Source of the DNA: an uncultured Acidobacteriota bacterium | GTDB taxonomy: Bacteria > Acidobacteriota > JAAYUB01 | DNA: 18,532 nucleotides | Direction: 5' to 3' | NCBI GenBank assembly: GCA_937925645.1 | Contig: CALAMB010000089.1 | Span: forward strand, 1 to 18,532 | Shown here: positions 1-8,219 of the stretch, in pieces | How positions within the stretch are numbered: position 1 is the stretch's first letter | Layout: every line of letters starts with the position of its first letter | Position numbers and translations under genes: made by a program | Notes under the pieces: generated by a model | Database searches by the model: none | Told to the model about the DNA's origin: nothing | What the model saw: the letters and a program-made list of their open reading frames with translations, nothing else

Positions 1-1728
1 CAAAAGGACGCGGCATCGCCGCTGGCTCCCGAAAGCGACGAGGAAACGGTCAAGGCCGACACGGACAAGCCCGAAGACAAGTCCGGCGAGAAGCCGGCGG
101 GCGACGCCGCGGCCGGCAGTCCCGCAAAGGAGGCGAAACAGGCAGGCGGCGCCGGTGAAAAAGCTAAGGACAAACCGGTGGAGATCCGCATCGATTTTGA
201 AGCACTTGACCAGCGGATCCTGGCCCTGCCGCTGCCGGCGCGCAACTACACCGGGTTGTGGACCGGCAAGGCCGGCCAGGTTTACCTGCGCGAGGGCGAC
301 CTGCTGCCGCAGTTCGGGCCGGCCCGGGCAAAGATCCAGTTGTTCGACCTGAAGAAGCGAAAGGCGGAACCTGTCGCCGACGGCGTGAGCGCGTTCGCCC
401 TGTCGCACGACGGCGGAAAGATGCTGCTGCAGCTGGGACCCCGCTGGGCGGTCGCGCCGGCGGGCCAGCCGTTCAAGCCGGGCGAAACGTGGCTGGACAC
501 CGCCGCGATGGACGTCCGGGTGGATCCGCCCGCCGAGTGGCGCCAGATGTACCGCGAGGTCTGGCGCATCGAACGCGATTTCCTCTACGACCCGAACGCT
601 CACGGCCTGGATCTGCGCGCGGCGGAGAAACGGTACGAGCCGTATCTGGCCGCCGTGGCCAGCCGGGGTGATCTGAACTACCTGTTCAGCGAGATGCTGG
701 GCAACCTGGTGCTGGGCCATACGTACGTGGGCGGCGGCGACCTGGCGCCGGTGACCCGGGTGCCGGGCGGCCTGCTGGGCGCGGATTACGAGACTGCCGA
801 CGGGCGCGTCCGCTTCGCCCACGTCTACCGCGGCGAAAACTGGAATCCCGGGCTGCGCGCGCCCCTGACGCAGCCGGGCGTGGACGTTCGGGAAGGAGAA
901 TACCTCCTCGCGGTGGACGGCCGGGATGTGCGAGCGGACGACAACGTGCACCGGTTCTTCGAAAACACCGCCGGCAAAGCTGTCCGCATCAAGGTGGGAC
1001 CCAACGCCGACGGGAACGGCGCCCGCGAAGTCGTCGTGGAACCGCTGGCGAGCGAGACGTCCCTGCGGCACCGGGCCTGGATCGACGGCAACCGCCGCCG
1101 GGTGGAAACGCTCAGCGGCGGCCGGATCGGTTACGTCTACCTGCCGGACACGGCGGCGGGCGGTTACACGTATTTCAACCGCTATTTCTTCGCCCAGGTG
1201 GGGAAGCAGGCCCTGGTGGTGGACGAGCGGTACAACGGCGGAGGGTACGCCGCGGACTACATCGTGGACCTCCTGCACCGCCCGTTGATGAATTACTGGT
1301 CCACGCGCGAGGGGGAACCGTTCACGACGCCCACCGGCGCCATTTTCGGGCCCAAGGCCATGCTGATCAACGAATACGCCGGATCCGGCGGCGATGCCAT
1401 GCCCTGGTACTTCCGCCGGGCCCGGGTGGGACCGCTGGTGGGCAAGCGCACCTGGGGCGGCCTGGTGGGAATTTACGATTATCCCGCCCTGCTGGATGGC
1501 GGCCGCGTCACGGCGCCCCGGGTGGCGTTCTGGAATCCCGAAGGCCAGTGGGAAGTCGAGAACTACGGCGTGGCGCCCGACGTCGAAGTGGAACTCGATC
1601 CGCTCCTCTGGCGCCAGGGGCGCGACGCCCAGTTGGAGCAGGCGGTGGAGATCCTGCTCCAGGATCTGGAGAAGAACCCGCCGCCCCGGCACCGGCAGCC
1701 GGCGTATCCGGACTACTACAAGCAGTAA
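1..1728 (+). CDS. Tricorn-like S41 family serine protease, C-terminal part (5' end outside window)
   Basis: The frame is open from base 1, so the GTG at 178 is an internal codon and the gene begins upstream of the window. The visible 575 residues start with a hydrophilic linker (about residues 1-59) rich in Lys, Glu, Asp, Ala and Gly. The conserved tricorn core follows, entering with IDFEALDQRILALPLPARNY. GHTYVGGGD carries the expected catalytic His (residue 240 of the visible part). A PDZ-like segment lies around residues 295-335 (GEYLLAVDGRDV). The S41 nucleophile motif AGSGGDAMPWYFR has Ser at about residue 462, and VENYGVAPDVEVE carries the expected charge-relay Glu (about 520). Tricorn proteases trim oligopeptides released by larger proteases. 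The N-terminal beta-propellers that gate substrate entry would lie upstream. The family call is firm. Whether this bacterial form has a signal peptide cannot be seen. Confidence 0.93.
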   Translation, partial: QKDAASPLAPESDEETVKADTDKPEDKSGEKPAGDAAAGSPAKEAKQAGGAGEKAKDKPVEIRIDFEALDQRILALPLPARNYTGLWTGKAGQVYLREGDLLPQFGPARAKIQLFDLKKRKAEPVADGVSAFALSHDGGKMLLQLGPRWAVAPAGQPFKPGETWLDTAAMDVRVDPPAEWRQMYREVWRIERDFLYDPNAHGLDLRAAEKRYEPYLAAVASRGDLNYLFSEMLGNLVLGHTYVGGGDLAPVTRVPGGLLGADYETADGRVRFAHVYRGENWNPGLRAPLTQPGVDVREGEYLLAVDGRDVRADDNVHRFFENTAGKAVRIKVGPNADGNGAREVVVEPLASETSLRHRAWIDGNRRRVETLSGGRIGYVYLPDTAAGGYTYFNRYFFAQVGKQALVVDERYNGGGYAADYIVDLLHRPLMNYWSTREGEPFTTPTGAIFGPKAMLINEYAGSGGDAMPWYFRRARVGPLVGKRTWGGLVGIYDYPALLDGGRVTAPRVAFWNPEGQWEVENYGVAPDVEVELDPLLWRQGRDAQLEQAVEILLQDLEKNPPPRHRQPAYPDYYKQ

Positions 1729-1734
1729 GCCTGC

Positions 1735-1771
1735 CGGCGGCGGGGTCGGTCGTCGACCGGCTCCGCCGCCG
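1735..1771 (+). terminator. Long GC-rich hairpin between protease and MscS genes (terminator or processing site)
   Basis: A 17-bp uninterrupted stem (bases 1735-1751 with 1755-1771, including two G-U wobbles) closes on the trinucleotide GTC. It starts six bases after the protease stop codon and ends nine bases before the AAGGAGG ribosome binding site of the next gene. No U tract follows, so it is not a textbook intrinsic terminator. It could instead protect the upstream mRNA end or reduce read-through into the channel gene. Confidence 0.5.
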
Positions 1772-1793
1772 ATGATCGTCAAGGAGGTCTGCA

Positions 1794-4004
1794 ATGATGG
1801 CGTGGTCGCGCATCGTCGGCATCCGACGCGCGTGGTTGACGGTTCTGGCTGTCGCCGCCGTGACCGGAGTGCTGGCCCAAGTCACCGGAGTCGTGGAACG
1901 GCCGGCGATCAATCCCGGACTGGGGCCGAAACCACCGGTGGTGCTCCGCCAAACGCCCGTGGAGAGCTGGCGCACCTATTGGGATGCCTGCGCGTCCGGC
2001 CAGTTCGTGCTGGCCGCCCATCTGCTGGACCTGGACGAAGTGGGCGAGCCGGAGCAGCGGCGCGTGGGTGCCGACGTGGCCGAGAAGCTGTTCACAGTGA
2101 TGCGCAAACTGCGGGTGACACCGGGCGAAATCAATCGGCGGCTGACCAGGGAGCCGATCGAAAACGGGGCCGGCGCGAACGTCGTCACTGCCTACCAGTT
2201 CCGGTCGGGCGGCACGGCCGGTGACATCGTGCTGCGCCGGGTGGCCGACCAGAGTTCGGGCGAGATCGCCTGGCTGATTTCCCACCGGACCGTGGCGAAC
2301 GCCGCCATCTGGTATCGCACGCTGGTGCAGGGGCAGCGCCTGGCGGGAGCGGATACGCTGAATCCCGGCCTGGGGCAGGCGCCGCCGTCGGTCCACCGCA
2401 ACAGCCCCCGGGCCGCGTTTACCGGTTTCATGGACAACGCCCTGCGGGGCGAATTCGACACCGCCGCCCACTATCTGGATCTCGAAGCGGTGAAGCCGGA
2501 GGATCAGGCCGCCCGGGGCGCGATGCTCGCCCGGCGGCTGATGCTCGTGCTGCTGCGGACGAAAGCGGTGGTGCCCGATGTTTTGTCCGGAGGCGAATTC
2601 GGCGCGCCGGAAGAGGACGTGCCCGAGGACCGCGAGATCCTGGCCCAGATCAAGGCCAACGGCCGGACCGTGACGATCGCGCTGGGCCTCCGCCTGGATC
2701 CCCAGCAGGGCCACATCTGGACGTTCGCGCCCGAGACGGTGGGCTATGTCGATTACTTGTACGGTGTCTTCGGCTACGGCTGGATCGGCGACATTTTGCC
2801 CGGCGCTCTCTTCGCGGTGTCCTTTGCCGGATTGCAGCTCTGGCAGTGGGTGGCCATCCTCCTGGCGGTGGGCGTCGGTTGGGTGCTGGCCAAATCGCTG
2901 CAGCGCCTGCTGGTGGCGGGCGGCCGGCTGGTCTCCCGGCGGACCCGGACGAAGTGGGACGACGAACTGCTCCGTGCCAGCGACGGACCACTGTGCCTGG
3001 TGCTCTGGGGCCTGCTGATCCGGCCGGCATCCCACTGGCTGAGCCTGACTCCCACCGCCGAACTGATTCTGGCGCGCGGCGCCCAATTGCTGTCTCTCGT
3101 CGGCGTCGGCTGGCTGTTGTTCCGAGTGGTGGATGTGGCGGCGGGTTTCGTTGCCCGCTCGGGCGGGGAAGGCATGCCGGTAGCCGCCAATTTTTCCACT
3201 GTCATCGGTCGCTTCCTCAAGGTGCTGATCGGCGTCTTCGTCCTGCTGGGCGTGCTGAGCGTGATGGGCGTGGAAGTGGGCGGACTCCTCGCCGGCCTCG
3301 GCATCGGTGGTCTGGCCGTGGCGTTCGCCGCGCAGAAGACCATCGAGAACCTGTTTGGCGCGGTGAGCATCGGGACCGACCGGCCCTTCCGGATCGGGGA
3401 TTTCATCGCCGTGGACGACATCCAGGGCACCGTGGAGGACATGGGTTTCCGTTCGGTCCGCATCCGCACCATGCAGCGCACCGTCGTCACCATTCCCAAC
3501 GCCATGGTGGCCGGCGCCAAGATTGTCAACTTTTCCGCCCGCGACCGGATATTCTACAACCCGGTGCTGGGGCTCGTGTATAGCACCACGCCCGACCAGC
3601 TGGCCCTGGTGATCGACGAAATCAAGCGGATGCTCCTCGCCGACCCCCGGATTTATCCCGATGCCTTGCGGGTGCGTTTCCGCGGCTTCGGCGCCTCGGC
3701 GCTGGAAGTGGAGGTGATGGCCTGGGTGGTCCACTCCGATCTGCACGTCTTCACCGGCGTGGCGGAGGAATTGAACTTCCGGATCATGGACATCGTCCAC
3801 CGGGCCGGCAGCGGGTTCGCCTTCCCCTCCCAGACGATCTACATGGCCCACGACGATCCCCCCGATACGGACCGGCAGGCCGCCGCCGCAACCGAAACGG
3901 CCCGTCGGCGGCAACGGGGGGATTGGACGATTCCCGAGCCGGCGGACGAGCTCAAGGCGCGGTTGCGCCCCACCGATCCGCACGACCTGGCGCCCGGGGA
4001 CTGA
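1794..4004 (+). CDS. MscS-family mechanosensitive ion channel with duplicated N-terminal domain
   Basis: 736 residues. A consensus AAGGAGG at 1781-1787, six bases before the first of two ATGs, fixes the start. Residues about 12-31 are hydrophobic (signal peptide or first membrane helix). Residues about 39-330 are a soluble region built from two related segments, each beginning NPGLG..PP and containing an AAH.LDL motif. Membrane helices follow at about 337-368, 400-420 and 430-455, then the MscS pore helix region at about 470-525 (GGLLAGLGIGGLAVAFAAQK). The MscS beta domain and cytoplasmic cage come next (RPFRIGDFI, GTVEDMGFRSVRIRT, TIPNAMV). The C-terminal tail is charged. The family opens under membrane tension to release osmolytes. 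At this size it is one of the large MscS relatives rather than the ~290-residue form. It may be co-transcribed with the protease gene if the intervening hairpin is read through; I see no clear promoter in the 65-base gap. Confidence 0.93.
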   Translation: MMAWSRIVGIRRAWLTVLAVAAVTGVLAQVTGVVERPAINPGLGPKPPVVLRQTPVESWRTYWDACASGQFVLAAHLLDLDEVGEPEQRRVGADVAEKLFTVMRKLRVTPGEINRRLTREPIENGAGANVVTAYQFRSGGTAGDIVLRRVADQSSGEIAWLISHRTVANAAIWYRTLVQGQRLAGADTLNPGLGQAPPSVHRNSPRAAFTGFMDNALRGEFDTAAHYLDLEAVKPEDQAARGAMLARRLMLVLLRTKAVVPDVLSGGEFGAPEEDVPEDREILAQIKANGRTVTIALGLRLDPQQGHIWTFAPETVGYVDYLYGVFGYGWIGDILPGALFAVSFAGLQLWQWVAILLAVGVGWVLAKSLQRLLVAGGRLVSRRTRTKWDDELLRASDGPLCLVLWGLLIRPASHWLSLTPTAELILARGAQLLSLVGVGWLLFRVVDVAAGFVARSGGEGMPVAANFSTVIGRFLKVLIGVFVLLGVLSVMGVEVGGLLAGLGIGGLAVAFAAQKTIENLFGAVSIGTDRPFRIGDFIAVDDIQGTVEDMGFRSVRIRTMQRTVVTIPNAMVAGAKIVNFSARDRIFYNPVLGLVYSTTPDQLALVIDEIKRMLLADPRIYPDALRVRFRGFGASALEVEVMAWVVHSDLHVFTGVAEELNFRIMDIVHRAGSGFAFPSQTIYMAHDDPPDTDRQAAAATETARRRQRGDWTIPEPADELKARLRPTDPHDLAPGD
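1905..2564 (+). repeat. Internal duplication in the N-terminal domain of the MscS protein
   Basis: Two segments 450 bases (150 residues) apart, starting near 1911 and 2361, encode INPGLGPKPPVV and LNPGLGQAPPSV. Each is followed by a similar helical stretch with a GQF/GEF..AAH.LDL core. The similarity is clear in protein and partly retained in DNA at the repeat starts. The outer limits are approximate. Confidence 0.6.
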
Positions 4005-4087
4005 CGGGAATTTACCGGCGCAGGGAACGGAGTTGCGACGATGCGCCGTGGCCGGTCGGCGGCCGGCGAGAAACGGTCAGTTGTCGA

Positions 4088-4867
4088 TCACATTCCTCGC
4101 AAATCTTGATAGGGAACTCGGACGGTGCGGGCGCGCACCAGCACGGCGCCGTCGGCCGCGTTGCGCAGCACATGGTGAAACACCGGAATCGCCGTGGTGT
4201 CGGCGGCCGGCTCGCGGTGGGTGGTTGCGTCCACCGTGTCGCCGTACGCCGACTGGCGGCGGTACTCCACCTGCAGCGCGCCGATGCCGTGGGAGGCCCA
4301 GAGGCGATCGGGGACGGCTTCGATGATCCAGTCGATGTAGCGCAGGCTGTTGACGTGCTGATTGATGTCCAGGTCCGCCAGGCGGACCGGGAACGCGGCG
4401 CGGTGCACCTCGGGGCCGGCGGGGTCGAGTTCGGCGAAGGCGTTGTCGATCACCCGGGTTTCATCGCAGGGGAACAGATCGGGGAAAACGTCCTGGACCT
4501 TGACGGGGCGGCCGCGCTGGATGTCCACCATCAGCCATTGGCTGGAGGCGACGGCGAACGGCTCACGGCGATCGCCGGCGTAGAACCGGAATTCGCGGCC
4601 GGCGAAGCGCCCCTCAAACCCCGACGGCCACGTCTCGGTGGTCATGGGCTGGCGGCCGGCGAGGAACCGGTCCGCGCGCAGGTGAAACCTGGTGAGCATC
4701 CAGGTAAGGTTCCGCCGCAGCAGTTCCTCGACACCGAAACCCAGCGCCACCGCGTTGTGCTCCGCGGCTTCCTGCATGCGGTGCAGCAATGCCGGCAGCG
4801 GCAGCCGGCCCGTGTGGTCCAGTTCGTAGGTCTTGACTTCGAACGCGCCGCTCCAGTGAATGTTCAT
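4088..4867 (-). CDS. Acyl-ACP thioesterase (FatA/FatB-like)
   Basis: 259 residues when started at the ATG at 4867, which has GGGAG nine bases upstream and gives the usual family N-terminus. The longer frame to 5029 would run through the promoter region and is rejected. The protein has the two hot-dog halves of plant-type acyl-ACP thioesterases: an N-terminal half with MQEAAEHNA and SSQWLMVDI, and a C-terminal half with DINQHVNSLRYIDWIIE, where Asp167, Asn169 and His171 match the catalytic loop. Such enzymes hydrolyse acyl-ACP to free fatty acids in the cytoplasm. In EYRRQSAYGD the positions that are Glu-Cys in plant enzymes appear to be Gln205-Ser206. The gene converges on the MscS gene (83-base gap holding only a weak 5-bp hairpin at 4051-4067) and diverges from the propeller cyclase. 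Confidence 0.88.
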   Translation of the reverse strand: MNIHWSGAFEVKTYELDHTGRLPLPALLHRMQEAAEHNAVALGFGVEELLRRNLTWMLTRFHLRADRFLAGRQPMTTETWPSGFEGRFAGREFRFYAGDRREPFAVASSQWLMVDIQRGRPVKVQDVFPDLFPCDETRVIDNAFAELDPAGPEVHRAAFPVRLADLDINQHVNSLRYIDWIIEAVPDRLWASHGIGALQVEYRRQSAYGDTVDATTHREPAADTTAIPVFHHVLRNAADGAVLVRARTVRVPYQDLRGM

Positions 4868-4902
4868 CGATTTATGCTCCCGTTGCCTTGCCGTGACAGG
4901 TG

Positions 4903-4931
4903 ATTGTACGGGATCGGCGGCCCGGCGGCAA
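4903..4931 (-). promoter_or_regulatory. Sigma70-type promoter of the acyl-ACP thioesterase gene
   Basis: Read on the minus strand: -35 TTGCCG (4931-4926), a 17-base spacer, and -10 TACAAT (4908-4903). The predicted start near 4896 leaves a leader of about 30 bases before the ATG at 4867, with the ribosome binding site inside it. Confidence 0.7.
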
Positions 4932-4945
4932 GGGTCTGGCGGCGG

Positions 4946-4974
4946 TTGCATTCCCGGTGATATCCGGTTAGAAT
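4946..4974 (+). promoter_or_regulatory. Sigma70-type promoter of the first propeller-GGDEF gene
   Basis: -35 TTGCAT (4946-4951), a 17-base spacer, and -10 TAGAAT (4969-4974). It lies back-to-back with the thioesterase promoter, with only 14 bases between the two -35 boxes, so one bound regulator could affect both. The leader to the ATG at 5047 would be about 66 bases. Confidence 0.65.
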
Positions 4975-5046
4975 CAGGCCAGGCGATCGGTACCGGACAC
5001 GTGTGAATGAGGGCACGGGGTCGATTCAAAGGACATCCGCCGGAAC

Positions 5047-8000
5047 ATGAAGCAGGAATCCGGGCGCAACAGCCGCCACCGTCACGTGGAACAGGGCGCG
5101 CCGGTCGGGGACATGGTCTCGGGCCGGCGGGCGCTGCCGATGGCGGTGTTCGCCCTGAGCCTGGCTGGAGTCTTCGGCGTCGCCACGCTGTCCGTTTGCG
5201 CCGCCAGCCTGCTGGACATCGGCACTTATTCCATCCGGGTGTTCCGCGATTCCGACGGCCTGCCTCAGAACACGGTCCATGCCATCGTGAGCGACCGGCA
5301 CGGTTTCCTCTGGATCGGCACCCAGGACGGCGCGGCCTACTACGACGGGCGCCGCTGGCACGGCGTGGACATGCCCAACCGGACCCGGTCCAATTTCGTG
5401 CGCGCCATCCTGTCGGCGGCCGACGGCAGCCTCTGGTTCGCCACCCAGGCCGGCGGACTCCACCGCTATCAGGACGGCCGCTGGACGCCGCTGCCCGGGA
5501 GCGCCGACGCGTTTCAGAACGATCGGATCAACGCCCTCATGGACAGCGCCGCCCCGGGTCGCGAGCCGGTGATCTGGGCGGGCACGCACCACCGCGGCGT
5601 GGCGCGGATTGAGGCCGGCCGGAGCACGCTGTTCGACACCCGGCACGGGCTGCCACACAATCGCGTCTGGGGATTGTTCGGCCAGCGCGACGCCAACGGT
5701 CGGGTCACCATCTGGGCGGGGACGGAGGGCGGATTGGCGCGCCTCCGTCCGGGCGCTGACCGTTTCGAAACCGGACCGGGATTCCCGCGCGTGTCCGTGA
5801 ACAGCTTCCTGGAAATGGTGGAGCCGGATGGCAGCCGCGCCCTGTGGGTGGGCACCTACGGCGGCGGCCTGTTCCGTTTTCACCGGAACATCTGGCGGCG
5901 TTACGGCAGCGCGGACGGCCTCCCCTCCGACCACCTCACCAGTCTGGAGGCCGCCGGCGGAACGGACAATCCGCAGGGCATCTGGATCGGCACCGATGGC
6001 GGCGGCCTGGCCTGGCTGAGTGAAGGGCGCGTCCACAGCCTGGGGATCGACGACGGCCTGCCGTCCAACGCGGTGTACAGTCTCCACGAGACCCGTCAGA
6101 CCACGGGGGTGCCCGTCCTCTGGGCCGGCACCCGCAACGGCGGGCTGGCCGAGCTGCGGGGCGGGCAATGGCGGGTGATCAAGCCGGTGCAGCGCCCGTT
6201 TCCGCTGCCCGTGCTGGCCATCCTCGAGACGGTGGCGCCCGATGGCACGGCCAGTTTCTGGTTCGGCACCGACGGCGGCGGGCTGGCCCGGCTCACCGGC
6301 GCGCGCTGGGACGTGTTCAGCCAGGCTTCCGGGGCACTGCCCAACGACATCGTGCAGTGCCTCGCCGCGACCGCGGATCCCGCGGGCGGGACGACGGTTT
6401 GGGCAGGCACCCGCAACGGCGGGCTGACCCGCTTCGCCCGGGGGGCGTGGCGGAACATCGGCACGGGCCCAGGTCTCCTGCCCAACGACATGATCCAGGT
6501 CCTGCTGGAGACCGGCGGGTCCGACGCCGCGCAGTGCCTGTGGGTGGGCACCCGCAGCGGGCTGGCCCGTTTCGGCGACGGTCGGTGGACGGTGTTCGAC
6601 ACGCAGACCGGTTTGCCCCACAACTCCGTGCTCAGCTTGATCCAAACCCGACGGAAAGACAGCCCGCCTGTCCTCTGGGTGGGCACCGCCCGCGGGCTGG
6701 CCCGCTACGACGGCGCGTTCTGGCAAACCTACTCGAGCCGCGAGGGCCTGCTCAACGAATCGATCCAGTGTCTGCATGACTCCACGCTGCCTGACGGGCG
6801 GGAGGTGGTGTGGGCCGGTACCGACGGGGGCGGCGCCTTCTGCATCGACCTGGCTGATCCCGAACGGATCGCGCTCACCCTCACCGACGCCACCGATCCG
6901 CCCCTGCCCAACAACACGGTGTATAAGATCCTGAGTGACGCGGACCGCCGGCTTTACATGTTCACGAACAAGGGAGTGGCCCGGCTGACGCCCGCCACGC
7001 GGAATAACGGACAGGTGGGGCCGGTCTTCGACGTGTTCACGTTCACCGTGGAGGACGGTCTGCCCCTGAACCAGTGCAACCGGAATGCCGGCATGGTGGA
7101 CCGGCTCGGCCGGATCTGGGTGGGGACGGTGGGCGGTGCGGCGGTCTTCGACCCCGGCCTGGAGGCCCGCGACTACACTCCCAAGCCGCTCCTGGTCCAG
7201 GGAACGCTCGTCCAGAGGGAAGGGTCCTCCCGGCGGTTGAGGGGCGGCGCCTCGCTCGCCTTCAATGAAAACGACATCGATTTCGAATACGCGCTGCTGA
7301 GCTTTTTCCGTCAGGAGGATACGCGGTACCGGGCCCAGCTGGTGGGGTTCGACCCCCAGCCGTCGATGTGGTCCGCCGACTTCAAAAAGGAATACCGGCG
7401 ACTGCCCGACGGGAACTATGTGTTCCGGGTGTGGGGCCGTGACTACGCGGGCAACGTGAAGGGGCCGGTGGAAGTCGCCTTCACCATCCGGCCGGCGCCC
7501 TGGGCGACCTGGTGGGCCTACGCGCTGCTGGCCGCGCTGGGCGGCGGGCTGATGTACGCCGGTTTCAAGCTGCGTCTGCAGGCGCACCAGCGGCGGGAGA
7601 ACGAACTGAAGGAACTGGTGGACGCGCGCACGCGGCAGCTTCAGGATGCCAACCGGACCCTGCTGGAATTGTCCTATCTGGATCCGCTGACCGGGATCGC
7701 CAACCGGCGGCAGTTCGACGAGCGCATCGATCAGGAGTGGAAACGGGCGGTTCGCGCCAGATCGCCGCTGGCGATGATCATGGTGGATATCGACTGGTTC
7801 AAGGATTACAACGACACGTACGGGCACCAGGCCGGTGACGCCTGCCTCAAGTCGGTGGCCACCGCCATGGCCGACGGGTTGTCCCGCGCCGGCGACTCCA
7901 TCGCCCGGTACGGCGGCGAGGAGTTCGCCGTCATCCTGCCCCTGACCGATCTCGACGGGGCGGTCAAGGTCGCCGAACACCTGCGGCGGCGGGTCGAGGC

Positions 8001-8196
8001 GCTGGGCATCGCCAACTCCGCCTCCAAAGCCGGCCCGCACGTCACGGTCAGCTGCGGCGTCACCAGCCTGACGCCGGATCATGACGGCGCGTTGTCTGAT
8101 TTCATCCGGCTTTCGGACTACGCCCTGTACCAGGCCAAGCAGGCCGGCCGCAATCGCACCATATCCCTCCACCCCATGGAAACGGGGAGCCGGTAG
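5047..8196 (+). CDS. Membrane-bound propeller sensor diguanylate cyclase (WxGT repeats, Y_Y_Y, GGDEF)
   Basis: 1049 residues. A hydrophobic stretch at about 32-52 is a signal peptide or anchor. Fourteen WxGT-type blade motifs (LWIGT, LWFAT, IWAGT and so on), spaced at about 45-60 residues, fit two seven-bladed propellers in the periplasm. A Y_Y_Y domain (about 735-815) and one membrane helix (about 819-842) follow, then a coiled linker and a GGDEF domain (about 875-1040) with active site GGEEF (956-960). An inhibitory I-site RAGD lies five residues before it, so product-inhibited c-di-GMP synthesis is expected. There is no histidine kinase or receiver domain, so the sensor talks directly to the cyclase. 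The start is uncertain: ATG 5047 has only a distant AAAGGA, and ATG 5113 is an in-frame alternative. It converges on the discoidin gene with a 23-base gap. The ligand is unknown; relatives are linked to sensing of glycans or other external polymers. Confidence 0.93.
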   Translation: MKQESGRNSRHRHVEQGAPVGDMVSGRRALPMAVFALSLAGVFGVATLSVCAASLLDIGTYSIRVFRDSDGLPQNTVHAIVSDRHGFLWIGTQDGAAYYDGRRWHGVDMPNRTRSNFVRAILSAADGSLWFATQAGGLHRYQDGRWTPLPGSADAFQNDRINALMDSAAPGREPVIWAGTHHRGVARIEAGRSTLFDTRHGLPHNRVWGLFGQRDANGRVTIWAGTEGGLARLRPGADRFETGPGFPRVSVNSFLEMVEPDGSRALWVGTYGGGLFRFHRNIWRRYGSADGLPSDHLTSLEAAGGTDNPQGIWIGTDGGGLAWLSEGRVHSLGIDDGLPSNAVYSLHETRQTTGVPVLWAGTRNGGLAELRGGQWRVIKPVQRPFPLPVLAILETVAPDGTASFWFGTDGGGLARLTGARWDVFSQASGALPNDIVQCLAATADPAGGTTVWAGTRNGGLTRFARGAWRNIGTGPGLLPNDMIQVLLETGGSDAAQCLWVGTRSGLARFGDGRWTVFDTQTGLPHNSVLSLIQTRRKDSPPVLWVGTARGLARYDGAFWQTYSSREGLLNESIQCLHDSTLPDGREVVWAGTDGGGAFCIDLADPERIALTLTDATDPPLPNNTVYKILSDADRRLYMFTNKGVARLTPATRNNGQVGPVFDVFTFTVEDGLPLNQCNRNAGMVDRLGRIWVGTVGGAAVFDPGLEARDYTPKPLLVQGTLVQREGSSRRLRGGASLAFNENDIDFEYALLSFFRQEDTRYRAQLVGFDPQPSMWSADFKKEYRRLPDGNYVFRVWGRDYAGNVKGPVEVAFTIRPAPWATWWAYALLAALGGGLMYAGFKLRLQAHQRRENELKELVDARTRQLQDANRTLLELSYLDPLTGIANRRQFDERIDQEWKRAVRARSPLAMIMVDIDWFKDYNDTYGHQAGDACLKSVATAMADGLSRAGDSIARYGGEEFAVILPLTDLDGAVKVAEHLRRRVEALGIANSASKAGPHVTVSCGVTSLTPDHDGALSDFIRLSDYALYQAKQAGRNRTISLHPMETGSR

Positions 8197-8219
8197 CCCC
8201 CACCGTCAGCGGCGCCATG

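Noticed and set aside
178..180. GTG at 178 as the start of the tricorn-like gene
   Set aside because: The same frame is open back to base 1 with a typical tricorn linker sequence, and the catalytic core alone would lack its propellers.
1779..3983. A 734-codon minus-strand frame antisense to the MscS gene
   Set aside because: A shadow of a clear MscS gene; low-complexity His/Gln/Gly-rich translation with no domain.
4051..4067. Terminator between the convergent MscS and thioesterase genes
   Set aside because: Only a 5-bp stem with no U tract; too weak in GC-rich sequence to list as a feature by itself.
4868..5029. N-terminal extension of the thioesterase to 5029
   Set aside because: It would be encoded across a divergent promoter pair and has no family similarity; ATG 4867 has a good ribosome binding site.
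5260..7170. Regularly spaced repeated DNA resembling a tandem-repeat or CRISPR-like array
   Set aside because: The periodicity is the in-frame coding of propeller blades; repeats are imperfect and there are no spacers.
5026..8172. A 1048-codon open frame on the minus strand, antisense to the whole first propeller cyclase
   Set aside because: The plus-strand frame has clear domains. The antisense translation is Gly/Pro/His/Arg-rich with no recognisable motif, as expected when a GC-rich gene with few A/T-ending codons is read backwards.
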